A DNA stretch of 43,092 nt, taken from assembly GCA_947460235.1 (NCBI GenBank), contig CANHGK010000019.1, positions 1 to 43,092 on the forward strand, given 5' to 3'. Position numbers and translations under genes: made by a program. Position 1 is the first letter of the stretch. Every line of letters begins with the position of its first letter. The DNA comes from Paenibacillaceae bacterium (GTDB taxonomy: Bacteria > Bacillota > Bacilli > Paenibacillales > CANHGK01). Below are positions 8,431-16,076 of the stretch, piece by piece. Under the pieces are notes generated by a model that had not been told where the DNA came from, did no database searches, and saw only the letters and a list, made by a program, of their open reading frames with translations.

Positions 8431-9258
8431 ATGATTACCCCTTTTTTGTTTTTTCGATCCATTCGAGACCCTTTTTGTTTTATTTGAACCTCCTCTCATT
8501 GAAATGAATCTTCGTCTGTTCGTAGGTCTTTAGACTGTCTTTAATACACTTGCGATTTCGTTCTTGGAACGTGGTTCCATCCAGGTTGCGACATCCATGA
8601 TGGATGCAAAGTCATCATAATTACGATGATTACAAAGACCAATGCACATTAATATTTCAAACAAATAACTACCCCTCCGCGTTATCAATGAAAACGCTGG
8701 GACATCGTAGGTTCGAACCAGATATACCTAATGCCCATAACATCGGTTTACGCCTGTTGCTCACACAACAGGACTTACATAACGGGGGTTCTTTAAACAG
8801 CGTATTTGAAACGAAGTTTCAATTCCTCATAGGTAGGATACAAACCCGTGAATCAACACTGTTTATGAAGTTTTTAGGTATCTCCATTTTTACACATTTC
8901 CATACTAATATTCAATGTTTTCTGAAAATTCAGTTTAGATTGGTTTTGAAGGTTCTTTACTAAAACGTCAAACCCCTGATATTTGCACGTTTAAGACCTT
9001 TCACAAAATAGACACAAGTTTACTTTTAACAACACGCGTAAAATCAAGCAAAATTGCGCCCTCTCGAACTTCGACCTCATATCACTGCATATATTCCGTT
9101 GTTTTCAAAAACTTTTCCGAATTACCTGCAAGAAATCAGTTGCTTAATTCGATTATTGAGTACAAAAACGTTGACCGAAAGATCGTTCCCATCGATCGCA
9201 TTCCATAAATCCTCGCTAATCTGCATTTGCTCATTACTGAAAATTTGCAGCGACAAGA
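8431..9258. other. 830-bp non-coding stretch carrying one CRISPR repeat
   Basis: Apart from the solitary CRISPR-type repeat at 8816-8845 and small inverted repeats near 8594-8625, nothing coding is supported. The 119-codon open frame at 8604-8963 runs straight through the repeat and lacks a ribosome site. No cas gene is near. Confidence 0.6.
8816..8845. CRISPR. Single orphan CRISPR repeat (30 bp)
   Basis: The 30 bases begin GTTTCAATTCCTCATAGG and end TAGGATACAAAC. On the minus strand this is GTTTGTATCC...GAGGAATTGAAAC, the form of the 30-bp repeats of type I-B/III arrays in Bacilli and Clostridia, with the conserved GAAAC end. No second copy occurs at the 60-75 bp spacing expected of an array, and I found none elsewhere in the window. 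The left end also overlaps a small palindrome, TTGAAAC-GAA-GTTTCAA (8807-8823). I read it as a relic of a lost array or a stray single repeat. Confidence 0.6.
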
Positions 9259-9669
9259 TGGTTCGCGAAAAATCAGTCAGTTAACCGAACCGCTACATCC
9301 GAACACCGCAAGACGCGTACGAATTCATCAAAACATTTTTGCAGGAAGCCGATCGTGAACATGTCATCGTTGTTTGCCTTGACGCCAAATTCAAACCAAC
9401 TTCCCCTACAACCTGCCACATCGGAAGATTAGACACCTGCGTTGTTCAATCCAGAGAAGTATTTAAGACCGATACGATCAGTAACGCCTCTTCAATCATC
9501 ATCGCACATCCGTCCGTCTGGTCTGTCATCTCCTACTAATGAAGATTTAACACTAACGAAACGTCTGCTCCAATCCGGCGAAGTACTCGGAATCCAAGTA
9601 ATTGACCACATGATCATTGGCAACGACTGCTTCTACTCACTGAAAGAGCGTGAACAATTACTACTTTAA
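9259..9669 (+). pseudogene. radC: RadC/JAB-domain protein, mobile-element type (broken)
   Basis: Joined across frames this reads MVREKSVS-stop-PNRYIRTPQDAYEF, then LQEADREHVIVVCLDAKFKP, SREVFKTDTISNASSIIIAH and, in another frame, SPTNEDLTLTKRLLQSGE, LGIQVIDHMIIG and YSLKEREQL. This is the C-terminal RadC JAB1/MPN-like domain. Damage: a TAA at 9283-9285 where family members have a Tyr/Leu-type residue, a frameshift near 9510-9530, and loss of the metal site, since HxHPSGD is reduced to HPS. The protein cannot be an active metallo-isopeptidase fold. Such short RadC copies are typical cargo of phages, plasmids and ICEs, matching the DUF960 relic just downstream. Confidence 0.8.
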
Positions 9670-9689
9670 TTGAAGAGAAAGCAACATCA

Positions 9690-9887
9690 ATGTTTCCGAA
9701 TTTTCCTTTACCAACCATGGGTGGACGCGTATTTTGGAAAACTATCGACGAAAATAATGGTTGGAAACTGCAACAAAATGGCATCACCGACCACTATTGG
9801 GTACTTGATCCACACGATTACCGACAAGCATGGGGCACGAATTTACGTAAAATGCGAAGAACGTTCGAATTATTTTCAGGAGAGTGA
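9690..9887 (+). CDS. Small conserved-looking protein, 65 aa, of unknown function
   Basis: The 65-aa protein begins MFPNFPLPTMGGRVFWKTID and continues with GWKLQQNGITDHYWVLD and a basic C-terminus (LRKMRRTFELF). It keeps a normal codon pattern and an open frame between two broken genes, with a purine-rich GAAGAGAAAG upstream. I do not recognise a named family. It ends 4 bp before the ATG of the DUF960 relic, so the radC, 65-aa and DUF960 genes were probably one operon of a mobile element. Confidence 0.6.
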   Translation: MFPNFPLPTMGGRVFWKTIDENNGWKLQQNGITDHYWVLDPHDYRQAWGTNLRKMRRTFELFSGE

Positions 9888-9891
9888 TCAG

Positions 9892-10122
9892 ATGTTCAAC
9901 AATGAAAGATATGCCACAAGTTGCATCATGGAGGAAATTCCGTTTGAGGTTCAATTAGTTGTCTGGACCTGGATCGACAATTTGAAGATCACTGAAGTGA
10001 ATTTGGATTACCTGCAGGTATTTGAATTGTAGACAGTTGATAACAAAGAAGGCGGTGGGATCAAAGTGACCCACCACCAAGCGCAACCAGAATATCGTGA
10101 AATCCATGTGTTTCCGTTTTAA
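9892..10122 (+). pseudogene. DUF960 family protein with an in-frame stop
   Basis: Starting at ATG 9892 (AGGAGAG just upstream) the frame reads MFNNERYATSCIMEEIPFEV, QLVVWTWIDNLKITE and DYLQVFEL. It hits TAG at 10030-10032, then continues in the same frame through KVTHHQAQPEYREIHVFPF to TAA at 10120-10122. The whole 76-codon frame matches the layout of DUF960 proteins (start MFxNxRY, EEIPxExQ, DYLQVFEL, then QxPEYxxExxF at the end). One C-to-T change turning CAG (Gln) into TAG would explain the stop. DUF960 proteins are usually encoded on phages, plasmids and ICEs; their function is unknown. Confidence 0.75.
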
Positions 10123-10158
10123 TAAACTGTTATGTACTAAAGGAGATATCGTCGAGTA

Positions 10159-10753
10159 TTAAATCCCTTCTCCAGTTCGATTCCACCGTGCGAGAAAATA
10201 CTCTACCCAATCAGGAATTTCTTCAGCCAAATATTCGATCTTCCCATTTATGATCTCAAGCAAATCGCGAGCCTCAAACGTATTATCCCAAAGGATCAAT
10301 TGAACTCGACCAACGGAGATGCACGAAATAAATGCTCCTGTGCACGTTCATATCGTCTAATAATATCTTCAATGGGAATATCATGCCCGCCCATTTTCAC
10401 ACGTTCTTTAACTCGGTCAATATGCCTTTGCATGCGATCTAATCCAATAAAATGCATAACCTCACGGAAACCTTGTTTCTTAGCTTCTTGCATTTGTAAA
10501 AATGGCAATCTGCCGGACAATGTCGTTTCCATCACAAAGGATTGTTTGTTATGTATCATTTGTTCAACCAATTGAATCGAAAATCGACCGGTTTGAATCG
10601 GGCTTTTTCCGGTTGACGAGGATTTAATGATTTTGCAATCGCATCCGGGTCGATGATGTACCCGCCGCCCTTAAATATCGTTTTTGATATAAATGTGCTT
10701 TTGCCCGCACCATTTTTCCCAGCAATAATCGACATGATCGGCTCATTGCTCAT
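10159..10753 (-). pseudogene. Zeta-toxin family kinase (two frameshifts)
   Basis: From ATG 10753 the frame reads MSNEPIMSIIAGKNGAGKST (Walker A; one Lys where Asn is usual), then GGYIIDPDAIAKSLNP and PEKARFK before drifting out of frame near 10585. A second frame gives VEQMIHNKQSFVMETTLSG, HFIGLDRMQRHIDRVKERV and HDIPIEDIIRRYERAQEHL. A third frame, entered near 10305, gives LILWDNTFEARDLLEIING to a TAA at 10159. Together they match zeta-type P-loop kinases, which phosphorylate UDP-activated cell-wall sugars. Two single-base-type frameshifts break the gene. Its start lies inside the end of the upstream antitoxin-like gene, an 11-nt overlap typical of translationally coupled toxin-antitoxin pairs. 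Confidence 0.8.
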
Positions 10754-10909
10754 ACGGAACCTCTTCTCGCTCACCATTCTCACGATCAATCACAACAAAT
10801 CACCGATGCCGTAGTAAACGGATGCACCTTTTTGTTTTGCTAGTTCTTTCGCTTCACAAATGGACTCGTTAAACATTTCTCGTAATTCATCCCGCGAAAA
10901 TTGATGCAT
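10743..10909 (-). pseudogene. Small antitoxin-like gene upstream of the zeta toxin (frameshifted)
   Basis: From ATG 10909 (GGGGGG upstream) it reads MHQFSRDELREMFNESICEA, KELAKQKGASVYYGIGDLL and then TGA. One frame over, the sequence continues VIDRENGEREEVPYEQ and stops at 10743-10745, overlapping the toxin start. Insertion of one base near 10797 would restore a ~55-aa protein with an acidic end. The position (directly upstream, overlapping by 11 nt) and size fit an antitoxin partner of zeta-like toxins; I cannot name a family. Both partners being broken suggests the toxin was lost first or at the same time. Confidence 0.6.
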
Positions 10910-11039
10910 CTTGATCCCCCCTACAGTGCGCCTCTCCATATTTTATTACGAAATGAGATGCTCGTTAACGACTCTAACCCATTTGTCTATGTAATCGAAA
11001 ATTGCGCCGCTTTTCAATTTCGTATCGATTTGTTGAATT

Positions 11040-12161
11040 TCAACCCCGATTCCGATACCCCAACGCCTCTAGCGTCAAATCCGTATATCCTGCCCCAATC
11101 CGATATGCACGAATCCGCTCTTCCCCACTCGCACCTTCGATCAGTCCTTTTTGCAACCATTGCTTGGCCCACTTTGTGATCGTAATCGCCTCTACTTGGA
11201 AAAGCCCTGCGATCTCTTTCGGCTTCACAGGCCGTTTGCATTCAAGTAGATAACGCAACAACGTCTTTTCATTCGGCGATAACGTCGCAATTCGCGGATC
11301 AATTTCTGATGTCGAAAATTGAATCGAGAGATTGGCAACTCGTTCAAAAGCGAGTGCCATAATGCGCACGAAATATTGGATCCATGGTGCCAAATCTGAC
11401 GGATTCGCTCTGCCGTCATAGTAGAGGGCCGGCAATCCCATTTGTAAATGTCGATAGTACCCCTGCAAGTCCTCGACATAATATTCTTCCATGGAATGAA
11501 ATCCTTTAACATCATAATTAGCAGTCGCAAGGATATAGGATGCAAGTGCACGAGCCGTCCGACCATTCCCATCTTCAAAGGGATGAATCGTTAACAATTG
11601 AAACGTAGCGATCGCAGCCTTAATTGGAACGGGCAAATCATTCTCCGTTTGAATCCATTCGATGAATTGATCCATCAAATCAGGCACATCACAATATTCC
11701 GGGGGAATATATTCTGGTTTACGAGTTTGGTTATCATATACCGCAAAAAGTACACCGGGCGGTGTCGGTCCACGATATTCGCTTTGAGCTGCCCGACGAC
11801 CAGCTCCATGTTGTACAATAATCGAATGCAATCGCTTGATAAATTCAGCTGTGATCGGAGTATGTGCTTGTTTTTGCTGCGACAAATACGATAGTGCTTC
11901 CCAGTAATTTCGCACTTCCTCTTCCACCGGAATTCGAAAATCATCCTGTTTTTGTTTCACAACGCGAGCCACTTGTTCCAAATCCAGCGTATTGCCTTCA
12001 ATCCGTGTAGAATAGTGTGTCATTTTTAATTTCGCTTGTTCTTTCAAATCATTTTCAATGTGCGCGGGGATTGGCATCAATTCAACAATCGCTCTGGATC
12101 GCTCAATTGACATCAGATCTTTTACGATTTGCAACGCAAATGTAAATTTGGGCGTGAACAC
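11040..12161 (-). CDS. Fic family protein, self-inhibited by an N-terminal helix, with C-terminal winged helix
   Basis: The 373-aa protein carries the Fic catalytic motif HPFEDGNGRTAR from His193, so it should transfer AMP (or another nucleotide part) to target hydroxyls. The inhibitory-helix motif SxxxEG is present as STRIEG at residues 51-56, before the core, which makes it a class II Fic protein. Around residues 125-155 it has the beta-hairpin target-binding flap. The last ~80 residues (SPNEKTLLRYLLECKRPVKP, EAITITKWAKQWLQKGLI) form a winged helix-turn-helix. The start is GTG 12161 behind AGAAGGGATG. It is one of the few intact genes of the island. The phased repeat array at 12203-12286 and a perfect -10 lie directly upstream, so autoregulation by its own winged helix is plausible. 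Confidence 0.9.
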   Translation of the reverse strand: MFTPKFTFALQIVKDLMSIERSRAIVELMPIPAHIENDLKEQAKLKMTHYSTRIEGNTLDLEQVARVVKQKQDDFRIPVEEEVRNYWEALSYLSQQKQAHTPITAEFIKRLHSIIVQHGAGRRAAQSEYRGPTPPGVLFAVYDNQTRKPEYIPPEYCDVPDLMDQFIEWIQTENDLPVPIKAAIATFQLLTIHPFEDGNGRTARALASYILATANYDVKGFHSMEEYYVEDLQGYYRHLQMGLPALYYDGRANPSDLAPWIQYFVRIMALAFERVANLSIQFSTSEIDPRIATLSPNEKTLLRYLLECKRPVKPKEIAGLFQVEAITITKWAKQWLQKGLIEGASGEERIRAYRIGAGYTDLTLEALGYRNRG

Positions 12162-12197
12162 GGTTTCGACATCCCTTCTGCGATTAATCTTAAACTA

Positions 12198-12203
12198 ATT
12201 ATA
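12198..12203 (-). promoter_or_regulatory. -10 box of the fic promoter
   Basis: The minus strand reads TATAAT here, 36 bp upstream of the GTG start. The -35 position at 17 bp spacing reads TAACGA, a poor match that lies within the phased repeat array, suggesting that an activator or repressor acts there. Confidence 0.5.
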
Positions 12204-12286
12204 CGCTATTTTTACGTTATTCGTTACTATTCACACGCTATTTAGTTGCTATTCATACGCTATTTGATATTATTCGAACGCTATTT
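12203..12286. repeat. Helically phased TATT / ACGCTATTT repeat array upstream of fic
   Basis: TATT occurs at 12207, 12218, 12228, 12239, 12250, 12261, 12271 and 12282, a spacing of 10 or 11 bp each time. Every second copy from 12235 belongs to ACGCTATTT (12235, 12257, 12278, with others at 12203 and, degenerate, 12214). All copies therefore face the same side of the helix. The array abuts the -10 box of fic. It ends beside an AT-rich hairpin (TGAGTTTTT and AAAAACTCA, 12286-12309). Confidence 0.8.
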
Positions 12287-12492
12287 GAGTTTTTTGGCAT
12301 AAAAACTCAGCTAATATATGTTTTTATCATACGAAAGAATTTCGATTAATTGCATTCAGAATTACCATAAAATATAAGATTATGGTCAAAAATAATTGAT
12401 ATAGAACGTTACAAGCATTATACTGGTAATACGTTTGCACAAGTGGCTTGGCTTGGTTATCGCGTTTGGATGAAAAATATGAGGTGATCTTT

Positions 12493-13182
12493 TTGGACTT
12501 TAAAACTTTATCTTTGATTAGTTTGGATTACGCATTTGATGTCCATTCTGACGAAGAGAGTATCCGCTTAGACTGGAATCATGATACGAGCAAATTTTAT
12601 TATCTCAAACAAAAGTTTTTGCCAAACGCTGACTTGAAATTCAAAAATGATGATAACGATCTCATTCGTTTTCGTTCAATCTGGCAAATCGATTTACTCA
12701 CGATAAAAACGATCGAAGTCATACCCTACGGCAATTACGACATCGATGAATTCAGAACTTGCAGCAACAATTATTTTTATTTTCACCAAATTGATTATCT
12801 AACAGGCAGTTCGATTGTCAGATTCAATAAATCAACACATGAAGTAGAGAAGTGTTTTCAAACCGCAGAAGATTTTCACGGATTTGAAATCGTAACCGAT
12901 CGATACATCGTCTATCGCTCAGAAGATCGTGAACCGGATCTCTCAGAATTAATCATTATCGATATGAACAACTTAGAATTTACATCCATTGAAATGATTA
13001 GGGATGATGAGCAACAATTTGAATTTGAATTCTTAAAGAACGAGAATGGCGAAATTGAATCTGTTATGCTCACCCGATGGGTTCCACCTGATGTAAAACC
13101 TTCTACGTTGGATCGTCTCGTTTGTTGTAAATGGACGGATGTGGTCAAAACATTAACTTGGAAGCCTTATCGCATTGGTTAA
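12493..13182 (+). CDS. Hypothetical acidic protein, 229 aa (possible immunity protein)
   Basis: Starting at TTG 12493, preceded by GAGGTG at 12481-12486, the protein begins LDFKTLSLISLDYAFDVHSD. It is acidic, soluble and rich in beta-strand patterns (IDLLTIKTIEVIPYG; LSELIIIDMNNLEFTSIEMI), with no signal peptide, membrane segment or known motif. I do not recognise its family. The acidic composition, cytosolic nature and position beside a truncated secreted gene (13207) in an area of toxin-like genes suggest an immunity protein, but that is inference. The in-frame upstream start at 12448 lacks a ribosome site. Confidence 0.55.
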   Translation: MDFKTLSLISLDYAFDVHSDEESIRLDWNHDTSKFYYLKQKFLPNADLKFKNDDNDLIRFRSIWQIDLLTIKTIEVIPYGNYDIDEFRTCSNNYFYFHQIDYLTGSSIVRFNKSTHEVEKCFQTAEDFHGFEIVTDRYIVYRSEDREPDLSELIIIDMNNLEFTSIEMIRDDEQQFEFEFLKNENGEIESVMLTRWVPPDVKPSTLDRLVCCKWTDVVKTLTWKPYRIG

Positions 13183-13206
13183 AAATTAATTCAGGAGTTC
13201 AGACAA

Positions 13207-13359
13207 ATGATGAAGAAATTATTTTTAAATGTTATCCTTTGCTTTTTAGCACTTTCGATCCCAACTATGTCTTTTGCGGGAACAAATTATGATCTTGGCA
13301 AAGGTTGGTCGTTTCGACTCGATACCATTTCAAACACTGGATTCAATAAAGACATGTGA
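13207..13359 (+). pseudogene. 5' fragment of a secreted protein gene (signal peptide plus about 25 residues)
   Basis: Behind AGGAG (13193-13197) the frame gives MMKKLFLNVILCFLALSIPT, then MSFA (a signal peptidase I site) and GTNYDLGKGWSFRLDTIS, stopping at 13357-13359. A 50-residue secreted peptide is possible, but the frame ends where homology to a helicase 3' end begins (about 13363), so I read it as a gene cut by rearrangement. Its signal peptide matches, without gaps, a second relic at 18859 next to rlmH. Confidence 0.6.
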
Positions 13360-13362
13360 CCA

Positions 13363-13545
13363 CTCGATAGGTAATCCAATTCCCTTTTCTTGTTCATGCT
13401 CATCAGCGTCGGGATGTATAATACTCATCCACTCAACTACGAATTTTATTCGTCATTATTCGCTCTCCGTATCAGTCGAAATGGCGAAAAATGCAGGAAA
13501 GGCATCTATCGCTTCAGAAAAAGTGATGGATGCCAAAATATGATC
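13363..13545 (-). pseudogene. Helicase 3'-end relic and terminator-like block (copy A)
   Basis: Minus-strand bases ~13413-13368 read PTLMSMNKKRELDYLS. They match FPMLISMYKKRKLGYRSM of the helicase fragment at 16840-17394, with roughly three quarters of 37 aligned bases identical. A second block, GGCGAAAAATGCAGGAAAGGCATC ... GGATGCC ... AATATGATCA at ~13483-13545, matches the terminator block of that helicase (16792-16842). The two blocks occur in opposite order to copy B, so this may be the scar of two tandem copies. Confidence 0.55.
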
Positions 13546-13635
13546 ACTCAATCCAAAGTTTTCAATTCCTACACTTTTAAAACTCAACATTTCTTGAATC
13601 ACTTTGAAAAGTACCACTCACTTGTTAATAGACTT

Positions 13636-14748
13636 TTATCCCAACTCATTCAATACCCTCACCACGTCAGCCGCCGCGCGTTCAGCCGAGCGAAGCGCTG
13701 CTTCCAGATGCCCACCCTGTTCCGCAACGGTTTCTGTCCCTGCAAAAAAAATCTTCTGTGCCCAATCATTCCCCACATGCAATGGCCCGTATTTCGGAAA
13801 ATCGCGCATCGGCTCACCATCTTCCTCGACAGCCGTGGCCGCATCCGCGAACCAATCTTTATACAAAAATGCCACCATATGTTCTTCAGCCGCAGCTGAA
13901 CCGAAAAGTCGCACCAATTGTTCTACAACCATCTCTTTCACACGAAGCTTGCCAAGCTCGTGCCGCATGCTTGCATGCATGCCAAAAAATCCAAACAATG
14001 CACCCGCTCCCGTTTCAGGCGAAGCATCGTGAATCTCTTGCAACGGACCTACCCAACTTGAAACGAAACCCGAAAGTCCCTTTTCACGCCAAAAAGGACG
14101 CTCATAGACAATTACCACTTTCGCCTGCGCAGCCATCCACGTCGGCTTGGCAACCATGCTTCTTTGCAATTCCGTATCCAATTCCGGTGCAAAAGCAATC
14201 GTACGCGAAACCAAACGCGGTGGCAATGCAACGACCACTGCACGCGCGCGGATACTTTCGCTCCGCCCGGATATCTCAATGATGATCGAATCACGATCCA
14301 CTTGATGAATCGATAACACACGCGAATTCAGTTGCACGATTCCTTCAGGCAAGATGCCAGCGACCGCATCGATCAACGCTTGTACACCGCCATCAAACCG
14401 CAATGAAAATGCTATCGCACCATCAGGCAAAAGCAATTTTTGCGGCACCTCATTCCGCGACCGTTCCGACAACATCAGTCCAGCGGTATATTGTGCAAAC
14501 GTCTTCAATTTAAGCGCTTCTACCAAAGCGGAGATCGTCGGCTCATGCTCCGGCCAAAACCAGGTCGGACCCAAATCAAATGACCCAAGCTCAGGTCTAC
14601 CCTGGACTTTTTCACTCAATACGCGACCGCCGATCCGATCACGCGTTTCCAATATTATGCACTCGATCCCTTGTTCTGTGAGCAAGGATGCCGCACGTAG
14701 CCCACTTAACCCGGCACCTACGATGATCACTGGTTCTTTTTGATTCAT
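13636..14748 (-). CDS. FAD-dependent amine oxidase / phytoene-desaturase-type oxidoreductase
   Basis: The 370-aa protein begins MNQKEPVIIVGAGLSGLRAA with the dinucleotide motif GxGxxG, followed by ETRDRIGGRV, the second FAD contact. The body has PTWFWPEHEPTI and LRFDGGVQALIDAV, and the C-terminal FAD contact is FFAGTETVAEQGGHLEAAL. This is the layout of flavin amine oxidases, which oxidise primary or secondary amines to aldehydes and ammonia; the substrate is unknown and no signal peptide is present. Start: ATG 14748 behind GGAG rather than the in-frame start 60 bp upstream. The gene looks clearly GC-richer than its neighbours and is intact among ruins, which suggests separate acquisition. 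Confidence 0.85.
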   Translation of the reverse strand: MNQKEPVIIVGAGLSGLRAASLLTEQGIECIILETRDRIGGRVLSEKVQGRPELGSFDLGPTWFWPEHEPTISALVEALKLKTFAQYTAGLMLSERSRNEVPQKLLLPDGAIAFSLRFDGGVQALIDAVAGILPEGIVQLNSRVLSIHQVDRDSIIIEISGRSESIRARAVVVALPPRLVSRTIAFAPELDTELQRSMVAKPTWMAAQAKVVIVYERPFWREKGLSGFVSSWVGPLQEIHDASPETGAGALFGFFGMHASMRHELGKLRVKEMVVEQLVRLFGSAAAEEHMVAFLYKDWFADAATAVEEDGEPMRDFPKYGPLHVGNDWAQKIFFAGTETVAEQGGHLEAALRSAERAAADVVRVLNELG

Positions 14749-14829
14749 ATATATACTCCGATCTAGTAGAAAAGTGTCTGATGATATGGCATATATTTTA
14801 GATTCCAAAAAATAAAGAGGGATAAGTAT

Positions 14830-15582
14830 ATGAAAAACACTACTTTAAAGTTAACTGCTATATTTTTAAGTGTTTGCAAAAAACTCGAACAGACAGTCGG
14901 ATGGCATTCAAACGATACAAAATGATAATCATTTTCTTATTGTAAGAGCTGAGAAAAATGGAGATGAGTTGTTCGCAACTTATAATAAGCTAACAAAAGA
15001 CTTAACTTTTCATACTGTAGAAAAACCTAAAAATATTTTTCGAATCGGATTCAAAAATGAAAATGACTATAAAGTTCGCGTGAATCAACTCGAAAATAGC
15101 AAACCAATTCGAGCATTTATGACTGATGTGACGAATAGAAAGACAATTGAAATTTCAGATGATACTGTTATTGCACAAGCACCTCTAGCCATACCAATAT
15201 TCGAATGGCTTGGAGGTATCATTCTAAGATATTTGTTTGGTTTAATGCAACAGTTGTTATTGGCGGCGTTTCATTCGTTGCCGTCTCTAATATTGCTACC
15301 TCAATTAAAAATAACAACTATCCATATTATTTAGCCGTAGTTCGTGGTGATGAAGTCTATGTAAGTACAGCGATCGATTTTTATTCAGCAACTAATGCTC
15401 TTAGAGCGGGAAAAGATATTTTTTCAAAAAACTCAACCTTGGCATCTCAGGTAGCCTATTTTGCAAGTAACAACCAATCACCAGTTGGTCCTGAAGTACA
15501 TCAAAACGGTGACCCAGGTTATTATTACCATTATCATTGCAAGAATCGAATGTATAATGGCGTACATGCATTTTATCTATAA
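14830..15582 (+). pseudogene. Secreted toxin-like protein (two frameshifts)
   Basis: Behind AGAGGGATAAGT the frame starts MKNTTLKLTAIFLSV (signal peptide) and is shifted near 14868. It continues FAKNSNRQSDGIQTIQNDNH, VRAEKNGDELFATYNKLTKD and TIEISDDTVIAQAPLAIPIF, and is shifted again near 15250. It then reads ATVVIGGVSFVAVSNIATS, DEVYVSTAIDFYSATNAL and the C-terminal YYYHYHCKNRMYNGVHAFYL. A signal peptide, a central hydrophobic region and a His/Tyr-rich C-terminus resemble the putative toxins of Bacilli annotated SAR2788-like; I recall this rather than prove it. An intact small gene follows 27 bp downstream, as in toxin-immunity pairs. Confidence 0.6.
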
Positions 15583-15609
15583 TCAAAGACCAGCAAGTGA
15601 GGACTTACG

Positions 15610-16065
15610 ATGAAAATTACGCGTGAACCAATTGGGGAACAATATCATATGCTAATTGATTTTATCTCAACAAATTGTGATCAGTTTTTTCTAGTTGAAC
15701 GTGATGATATGGATGTTGAAGAGAATGCTCGATTATTGAAGAAAGAGCTTCAACCGAATTTACTTGCCATCAAAAATCAATCCGCTTGGATTGGCACCAA
15801 ACTTTTAAATGGTCAAACCGCAAAAGTTCATTACTATTACCTAACCGAAAATACAAAACAAATCCTGAAAAAATACGCATCAAGTCTTTACAGCTGGACT
15901 CAACCTGAATTATTGGAAGACCTCACATTTTTAAAAAACAATAATCCTTGGTTCGTAACCGTTGGGCATGAAAAATTTGCTTATTTCGAGGAAAATTCTC
16001 CCGAAATCGAAGAAGCGCTAAATGAACTTAAAATTCCCTTAACACCTCGCCGCCGGAATTCATAA
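15610..16065 (+). CDS. Candidate immunity protein (HE-motif family), 151 aa
   Basis: The cytosolic, acidic 151-aa protein has WTQPELLEDLTFLKNNNPWF followed by VTVGHEKFAYFEE. That pattern (W-x-P-x2-x-DLxF ... W ... HE) recurs in small proteins encoded next to polymorphic or secreted toxins and is sometimes misnamed SpoIIIAH in databases. It starts at ATG 15610 with GTGAGG upstream, 27 bp after the decayed toxin-like gene, in the same direction. An intact immunity gene beside a dead toxin is expected if the cell still meets toxin-bearing relatives. The toxin-immunity link is inference. Confidence 0.6.
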   Translation: MKITREPIGEQYHMLIDFISTNCDQFFLVERDDMDVEENARLLKKELQPNLLAIKNQSAWIGTKLLNGQTAKVHYYYLTENTKQILKKYASSLYSWTQPELLEDLTFLKNNNPWFVTVGHEKFAYFEENSPEIEEALNELKIPLTPRRRNS

Positions 16066-16076
16066 TAAGATAGAAA

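Noticed and set aside
8431-8640. Possible riboswitch in the leader of the CBM20-type protein gene
   Set aside because: Small hairpins are present, but I could not match the conserved cores of c-di-GMP, c-di-AMP or other known riboswitches.
8816-8882. A full CRISPR array
   Set aside because: Only one repeat; the next 70 bases show no second copy, and no cas genes are in the window.
8604-8963. 119-codon plus-strand frame
   Set aside because: It reads through the CRISPR repeat and non-coding DNA and has no start signal.
13636-14808. Plus-strand frames of 129-174 codons opposite the amine oxidase gene
   Set aside because: Antisense shadows of a GC-richer gene; the minus-strand product is a clear flavoprotein.
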